Positions 59,416 to 64,000 of a stretch of 64,000 nucleotides of DNA are shown here, piece by piece. How positions within the stretch are numbered: position 1 is the stretch's first letter; every line of letters starts with the position of its first letter. Under the pieces are notes generated by a model. It was not told where the DNA came from and made no database searches. It worked only from the letters and a program-made list of their open reading frames with translations. Source of the DNA: Muricauda sp. SCSIO 65647 (GTDB lineage Bacteria > Bacteroidota > Bacteroidia > Flavobacteriales > Flavobacteriaceae); contig NZ_CP091037.1 in NCBI RefSeq assembly GCF_021534965.1, forward strand, positions 3,541,501-3,605,500, written 5' to 3'. Both the position numbers and the translations under genes were made by a program.

Positions 59416-60678
59416 ATGAACTACGAACGCATTAAGGAAAAGCTCAATATTCTCGCTGACGCTGCCAAATATGATGTTTCTTGTGCCAGCAGCGGTAGCG
59501 ATAGGGCCAACAAGAACAATGGTCTGGGCAATGCCGCACGTATGGGCATCTGCCACAGCTTTACCGAAGACGGCCGTTGTGTTTCGCTATTGAAAATACT
59601 TTTGACCAACCACTGCATTTATGACTGCGCCTATTGTGTGACACGTCGTAGCAATGATGTGAAACGGGCGGCTTTCAAGATTCAGGAAGTGGTCGATCTG
59701 ACCATCAATTTTTATCGGCGAAACTATATCGAGGGGCTTTTTCTAAGCTCGGGTATTTTCAAGAGTCCCGACCATACCATGGAGCGTTTGGTGGCCGTGG
59801 CCAAAAAACTACGTGACGAAGAGAATTTCAATGGTTACATCCATCTAAAATCCATTCCAGGGGCCAGTGATGAACTTATGTATGCCGCCGGATTGTATGC
59901 AGACCGTCTGTCGGTAAATATAGAAGTCCCCACCACTTCAGGCCTTAAATTATTGGCCCCCGATAAAAAACAGGAAGATTTCACCAAACCGATGCTAAAG
60001 GTGAAAAACGAAATCGTTCGCTATAGAAATGAACGCAAGATTATCAGAAGTACCCCAAAATATGCACCAGCAGGGCAGAGCACCCAAATGATCGTAGGTG
60101 CCACGGGCGAAACCGATAAAGACATCATGTATTCGGCCACCTATTATTACAAGATCTACAACATGAAACGGGTATATTATTCGGGTTATGTACCAATGGT
60201 CGAAGATAGCCGCCTGCCCTCTATTCGGTCGCAGGTGCCGATGCTTCGCGAAAACCGATTGTACCAAACCGATTGGCTCTTACGGTTTTATGGTTTTGCG
60301 GTGAATGAACTCTTGAATGACACGCATCCCAATTTAGATGCGGATGTAGATCCCAAACTATCATGGGCCCTGCGAAATCTACACCATTTCCCTATGGATG
60401 TGAACAAGGTCGATAAACGTATGCTGGCCCGTGTACCGGGCTTTGGCATGCAATCGGTAGGTAAGATTTTACAGGCCCGAAAATTTCGAAGACTGAACTG
60501 GGACCACCTCAAAAAAATTGGGGTGGCCCTCAACCGTGCCAAATATTTCATCGTCTGTGACTCCTGTAATTGGGAACATCGTGATTTGGAAGCGGAGAAG
60601 ATAAAAGGACTGATTTTACAGAACTCCACCAGCAAGTTTCGGCGGCAGTACAGCAATCAGTTGTCATTGTTTAATTAG
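59416..60678 (+). CDS. radical SAM putative DNA modification/repair protein
   Basis: 420 residues from ATG 59416. Radical-SAM cluster motif CIYDCAYC (CxxxCxxC) in LTNHCIYDCAYCVTRRSND, plus LFLSSGIFKSPDHTMERLV and the C-terminal HhH (ARVPGFGMQSVGKILQARKFR). This is the type described as putative DNA repair radical SAM protein linked to UDG/DUF4130. It probably acts on damaged DNA bases. The next gene encodes the DUF4130 partner. Operator sites overlap its promoter. Reaction unknown. Confidence 0.85.
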   Translation: MNYERIKEKLNILADAAKYDVSCASSGSDRANKNNGLGNAARMGICHSFTEDGRCVSLLKILLTNHCIYDCAYCVTRRSNDVKRAAFKIQEVVDLTINFYRRNYIEGLFLSSGIFKSPDHTMERLVAVAKKLRDEENFNGYIHLKSIPGASDELMYAAGLYADRLSVNIEVPTTSGLKLLAPDKKQEDFTKPMLKVKNEIVRYRNERKIIRSTPKYAPAGQSTQMIVGATGETDKDIMYSATYYYKIYNMKRVYYSGYVPMVEDSRLPSIRSQVPMLRENRLYQTDWLLRFYGFAVNELLNDTHPNLDADVDPKLSWALRNLHHFPMDVNKVDKRMLARVPGFGMQSVGKILQARKFRRLNWDHLKKIGVALNRAKYFIVCDSCNWEHRDLEAEKIKGLILQNSTSKFRRQYSNQLSLFN

Positions 60679-60686
60679 TGTTCATC

Positions 60687-60761
60687 GTCACACTGAGCTT
60701 GTTGAAGTGTGGTTAAAATAGAAGCAAGATGTATCTCAAGCTTTGACAAGCTCAACCTGAC
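60687..60761. repeat. imperfect inverted repeat between rSAM and DUF4130 genes (REP-like)
   Basis: Arms at 60687-60707 and 60741-60761 share GAGCTTGT.(G/A)AAG with its complement ACAAGCTC, and resemble the GTTGAGCTTGTCGAAG motif I recall as common between flavobacterial genes. It could act as a transcription attenuator inside the operon. Confidence 0.5.
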
Positions 60762-60776
60762 AAAAAGAAAAATGTC

Positions 60777-61553
60777 ATGAACCTTTCAAAAACCCTCATC
60801 TACGACGGAAGCTTCAACGGCTTTCTCACTGCGGTCTTCATCGCCTTTGACGAAAGAATCAATGTAGCCGATATTCAAAAGAACGATAAAGGCCAAAACG
60901 TACTCTTCTCAGAGACCGAGACCATTTTTACAAATGTTGAAAAGGCCAAACGTGTCTGGAACGGTATTCGTAACAAGAACTATAACGCCATCACCAACAT
61001 TTACTTTGCCTTTTTGAGCGAAGAAGACGGTGTCGAACTACTGCTCTACACTTACATTCAAAAGCTGATGGCCACCCATAAGGGCCGGTCGGTCGACTAT
61101 TCTGATGGTGTGACCCTGCGCATCAGCCAATTGTCTCGCTCGGTGGGGCGTGAAAAACACCGTATGGAAGCCTTTGTACGCTTTCAACTCACAAAAGACA
61201 ATATCTATTTTGCCAATATCGAACCCGATTTTGATGTATTGCCCTTGATAAGCAAGCACTTTCGCAACCGCTATGCCGACCAGCAATGGTTAATCTATGA
61301 TGTAAAGCGCAGGTATGGTATTTACTATGATTTACAGGGGGTTGAAATTGTCTCGCTCGACTTGAACGAGATTCACTTTAACCGCAACCGAAAGAGCAAG
61401 GTGTTCGCCGAAGGTGAATACGACTACCAAGAACTTTGGAACAACTATTTCAAGAGCACCCATATTAAATCGCGCATCAATCGAAAGCTGCACCGGCAGC
61501 ATGTGCCCAAAAGGTATTGGAAGTATCTTAGCGAAAAAAAGGAAGCGGTTTAA
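60777..61553 (+). CDS. DUF4130 (TIGR03915-type) putative DNA repair protein
   Basis: 258 residues. Opening TLIYDGSFNGFLTAVFIAFDERI and TDEY-like motif (here LLYTYIQKLM); C-terminal HFRNRYADQQWLIYDVKRRYGIYYD and the tail RINRKLHRQHVPKRYWKYLSEKKE fit TIGR03915. Relatives fuse this to a uracil-DNA glycosylase domain; here the UDG part is absent and ung lies 40 kb away. It stands between the radical SAM gene and the alkylation-repair gene, which starts 3 bases after it. Function not known. Confidence 0.8.
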   Translation: MNLSKTLIYDGSFNGFLTAVFIAFDERINVADIQKNDKGQNVLFSETETIFTNVEKAKRVWNGIRNKNYNAITNIYFAFLSEEDGVELLLYTYIQKLMATHKGRSVDYSDGVTLRISQLSRSVGREKHRMEAFVRFQLTKDNIYFANIEPDFDVLPLISKHFRNRYADQQWLIYDVKRRYGIYYDLQGVEIVSLDLNEIHFNRNRKSKVFAEGEYDYQELWNNYFKSTHIKSRINRKLHRQHVPKRYWKYLSEKKEAV

Positions 61554-61556
61554 AAA

Positions 61557-62327
61557 ATGGCCTATAAACAATTGAAGTTATGGTTTGATAAAGACTTGGC
61601 GGTATTATTGGCCGATAAGCTTCTAATGAGCGGTATTCCATTTGACAAAACCGCTTTTGTGCATATTGCCACCCAAGGGCTGGAAGACATGGAACTCAAG
61701 GCCCGTGTAGCGTATATGGCCGATGCCCTTTACCAGCATTTGCCATTTGACTATCCAGAAACCGTTTCAAAACTGCTTGCCATCCTTGGACCCGAAAACG
61801 AAAAGGAAACAGGCATGTTCAAAGAATATTATTGGATAATGCCCATTGCGAAATGTGTGGAGAAATATGGTCTGGCCGACTTTGATACTTCCATGGAAGC
61901 CATTTACGAAATTACCAAACGCAATACAGGCGAATATACCATTCGTCCCTTTTTGAAGAAATACCCTGAAAAGACCTTGGCCATACTATTGCAATGGTCA
62001 AAAGACCCCAACAAACATGTACGCCGTTTGGCCAGTGAAGGGGTACGGCCCCGGTTGCCATGGGCACCCAAACTCGACCAGTTCATTGAACACCCCTCCC
62101 CCATTTTGCCCATTCTTGAAAATCTAAAAGATGACCCCAGCAAGTACGTACAAAAGTCGGTGGCAAACTGCATCAATGATATTTTAAAGGACAATCCCAA
62201 GACGGGAAAAAAATTGATTCAAAGCTGGACACCCCATGCCACCAAACAACGAAAATGGATCATCAAACATGCGCTACGGAATTTGGTGAAATCGGAAGAT
62301 GAATGGGCAATGACAATTGTTATGTAG
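61557..62327 (+). CDS. HEAT-repeat DNA alkylation repair protein (AlkC/AlkD-like)
   Basis: 256 residues with HEAT-like repeats and the family stretch VRRLASEGVRPRLPWAP..HPSPILPILENLKDDPSKYVQKSVANCINDILKDNP. Family members excise N-alkylated bases such as 3-methyladenine or 7-methylguanine; the PSxYVQKSVAN text is closer to AlkC than to AlkD as I recall. It starts 3 bases after the DUF4130 gene, so it is likely under the same S24-controlled promoter. Catalytic residues are not assigned here. Confidence 0.8.
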   Translation: MAYKQLKLWFDKDLAVLLADKLLMSGIPFDKTAFVHIATQGLEDMELKARVAYMADALYQHLPFDYPETVSKLLAILGPENEKETGMFKEYYWIMPIAKCVEKYGLADFDTSMEAIYEITKRNTGEYTIRPFLKKYPEKTLAILLQWSKDPNKHVRRLASEGVRPRLPWAPKLDQFIEHPSPILPILENLKDDPSKYVQKSVANCINDILKDNPKTGKKLIQSWTPHATKQRKWIIKHALRNLVKSEDEWAMTIVM

Positions 62328-62448
62328 CATGTGCACAAATGGTACTTGGAATATTTGTCAGAAAAGAAAGAAGAGGTTTAATGACAAGGTGAACAGTTTA
62401 TCCACTGGGGATGGTAGTAAGGGATGAGCTCTATAGCGTGCATCAATC

Positions 62449-63645
62449 TCATTCAACAGCCGGCAAAATGTACTTTTTTATGATTTTGAATTGTCTTACC
62501 CTTGAGTTGTAGTTGCCTCCTGTTGACACAAAAACCATGTCGTATTCTGGGATAACAACTATTTTCTGTCCTCCCCATCCCAACGCATGGTGTAGATTAA
62601 TCGATTTGCCGTTTACAGAGAATGAATCTACCCACCAAGAATATGAGTAACCACTTTTACCTAAGTCCTCCCCTGGAATTTCGATTCCAGTGTTATTACG
62701 AAATTGAGCGCTAGACTTTTTAATCCAATCATCAGAAACAACCTGTTTTTTGCCCCAGCTTCCATCGTTCAAAAAAGTCAGTCCGATCTTTGCCATTGCA
62801 CGAGGGGTAAGTTCTAAACTTCCCGCAGCTTCATAGATATCATTTTTATATTTGATAGACCAATTGGCGTTTTCAATTCCCAAAGGTTTGAATAAATATT
62901 GTTTTGCAAACACCTCAATACTCATTGACGTGGCATTTTTTAAGATTTCTCCAAGTAATACATGTGAGCCTCCAAAATAACTAAACTTGGTTCCTGGTGT
63001 TGATAGCATTGGGGCTTCCAATATATAGGTAATTGGATTTTTCTCTGAAAACCAAATGCCTATCATTGGGTTATCCTTACTGCTGTAAGGTGCCTCCCAC
63101 TCGTTCCATGCCAGACCGGAAGTCATTGTAAGTAAATGTTCAATTGTTATTTTTTCTTTCTTTTCAGTTTTAAGATGCTGGTGCTTTGGAAGGAAATCAA
63201 AAATTGATTGATGCACACTTTTAATAAAACCCTTTTCTATTGCAATACCAATACAGAGGGCTGTTATGCTTTTGGTCACTGATTTGGTATCGTGTAACAT
63301 GGTACCATCCCAAACTATTGATTCGCCAAGATAATCTGGAGCGTCCCATTGATACTTATGGCCCTCAAAATATTCTTCGAATACCAACTTATTATTTTTG
63401 ATAAGTAGCAAAGAATGAATCTCGCCAAAGCTACCTTTTTGTATTTTTCTGGTAACTTCAGAAATTAAGATTGAGTCCAATCCGACTTCCTCTAAGCTAC
63501 CGACCGTCAAACCATCAGACAACTCCTCTGGAGGTCGATAATGAAATTGACTCGAAGTTTTTGAGATACAACCAATCTGTATCATGGCCAGAAAAAACAG
63601 GAATACAATATTCTTGAATTGTAGAAGATGTATAAAATTTAGCAT
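62449..63645 (-). CDS. serine hydrolase (class C beta-lactamase/penicillin-binding-like)
   Basis: 398 residues. An N-terminal hydrophobic stretch ending in Cys (FLFFLAMIQIGC) suggests a lipoprotein. Catalytic SxxK: DTKSVTKSITALCIG; then HLLTMTSGLAWNEW and YSYSWW (YxN-like). Substrate unknown: such enzymes hydrolyse esters, D-amino acid peptides or beta-lactams. Single gene, AT-richer than its neighbours, so possibly acquired. Confidence 0.8.
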   Translation of the reverse strand: MLNFIHLLQFKNIVFLFFLAMIQIGCISKTSSQFHYRPPEELSDGLTVGSLEEVGLDSILISEVTRKIQKGSFGEIHSLLLIKNNKLVFEEYFEGHKYQWDAPDYLGESIVWDGTMLHDTKSVTKSITALCIGIAIEKGFIKSVHQSIFDFLPKHQHLKTEKKEKITIEHLLTMTSGLAWNEWEAPYSSKDNPMIGIWFSEKNPITYILEAPMLSTPGTKFSYFGGSHVLLGEILKNATSMSIEVFAKQYLFKPLGIENANWSIKYKNDIYEAAGSLELTPRAMAKIGLTFLNDGSWGKKQVVSDDWIKKSSAQFRNNTGIEIPGEDLGKSGYSYSWWVDSFSVNGKSINLHHALGWGGQKIVVIPEYDMVFVSTGGNYNSRVRQFKIIKKYILPAVE

Positions 63646-63788
63646 TTTGACCTAGTATAGACCTTATAAAAATAATACCATCACAGATTTGCAAGAATGA
63701 TACTTGTCAATATTGTGCTAACACAAAAATCCCTTTTAAGAGGTGAGTTAAGTATTTAGCAACTTGGGTCCACAGGTTTTCTTAGTGG

Positions 63789-64000
63789 CTATACAATGGC
63801 TAGTGCCATTTCGGCCATGGCCGTAAAGGAAGATTCCCGGGCCTCATGGCTTAACTGCTCACGGGTGACCAATGAATCTGAAATGGTCAAAATACTCAAT
63901 GCTTCAATACCGTGTTTGGCCGCAAGGGTATAAATGCCTGCTGACTCCATCTCTACACAGAGTACACCATAGTTCGCCCATTGCTTATAATACTCGCTAT
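63789..64000 (-). CDS. deoD: purine-nucleoside phosphorylase (DeoD-type), C-terminal part
   Basis: Only the last 69 codons lie in the window; the gene runs beyond the edge. The reverse strand reads [18 protein letters not shown] (catalytic Glu and Met pair of DeoD) and [14 protein letters not shown] (Asp that sets purine specificity) before ending MALAIV. It cleaves purine (deoxy)nucleosides with phosphate. A second nucleoside phosphorylase of a different group lies at 18 kb. Confidence 0.85.
   Translation of the reverse strand, partial: SEYYKQWANYGVLCVEMESAGIYTLAAKHGIEALSILTISDSLVTREQLSHEARESSFTAMAEMALAIV

Overview
The window looks like chromosome from a marine-type Flavobacteriaceae bacterium (Bacteroidota). 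This rests on several things: the TAnnTTTG (-7) promoter boxes seen before many genes, the mid-40s GC coding style, and family content such as a fused E1 alpha/beta ketoacid dehydrogenase, MutS2 without Smr, a SatD/DUF3307 pair, a DUF1835 protein, a QEGLA-motif protein, TonB-plug proteins without a barrel, and a flavobacterial heptanucleotide repeat. I do not assign a species or genus.

Region by region. Bases 1-3060 are an AT-rich accessory island. It opens with a possible tRNA 3' end, then a structured leader, then a reverse transcriptase resembling the defence-associated RTs with upstream ncRNA (DRT2/DRT9-like). A second, strongly folded RNA region at its 3' end closes with an intrinsic terminator. 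After that comes a gene-free stretch holding a predicted three-way-junction RNA. Bases 3065-6113 hold small stress and envelope genes (UspA-like, HPF, YceI, secreted hypotheticals). Bases 6135-12312 form one reverse-strand biosynthetic operon: FAD oxidoreductase, methyltransferase, type III polyketide synthase, FabI-like reductase, FabZ-like dehydratase, ketosynthase, ACP, membrane protein. Bases 12369-21127 are housekeeping: OmpA lipoprotein, fused E1, iron oxygenase, SUI1, DUF1835, nucleoside phosphorylase, a cytosolic binding protein, response regulator, uracil-DNA glycosylase plus a tiny membrane protein.

Bases 21218-23296 carry a dipeptide epimerase/DUF1611 pair (dgcA/dgcN-like). Bases 24451-25959 hold SatD and DUF3307 behind three evenly spaced 20-bp palindromes. 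Then follow MutS2, an acetyltransferase, a DCC protein and a secreted C1 peptidase. Next is a coupled reverse-strand trio: glutathione-synthetase-like ATP-grasp, N-formylglutamate amidohydrolase-like and MATCAP-like peptidase. A DAACS symporter, 67 uninterrupted heptanucleotide units, chorismate synthase, an LpxH-like phosphatase, a large FAD/FeS oxidoreductase, TlpA, rhomboid, an LpxL-like acyltransferase, GlmM, AcpH and gamma-glutamyltransferase fill the region up to 54 kb.

The right end holds a large secreted hydrolase, a GluR0-like glutamate-receptor ion channel, and a DNA-repair cassette. The cassette has a divergent LexA-like S24 repressor and a radical SAM - DUF4130 - alkylation-repair operon, with four TGGAWTATTTCCA palindromes between them. 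A serine hydrolase and the 3' part of a deoD-like gene end the window.

The best candidates for something undescribed are the RT island with RNAs on both sides, the S24-controlled repair cassette, the glutamate-receptor channel, and the SatD operator triplet. All functional assignments are from reading the sequence; no search was run.
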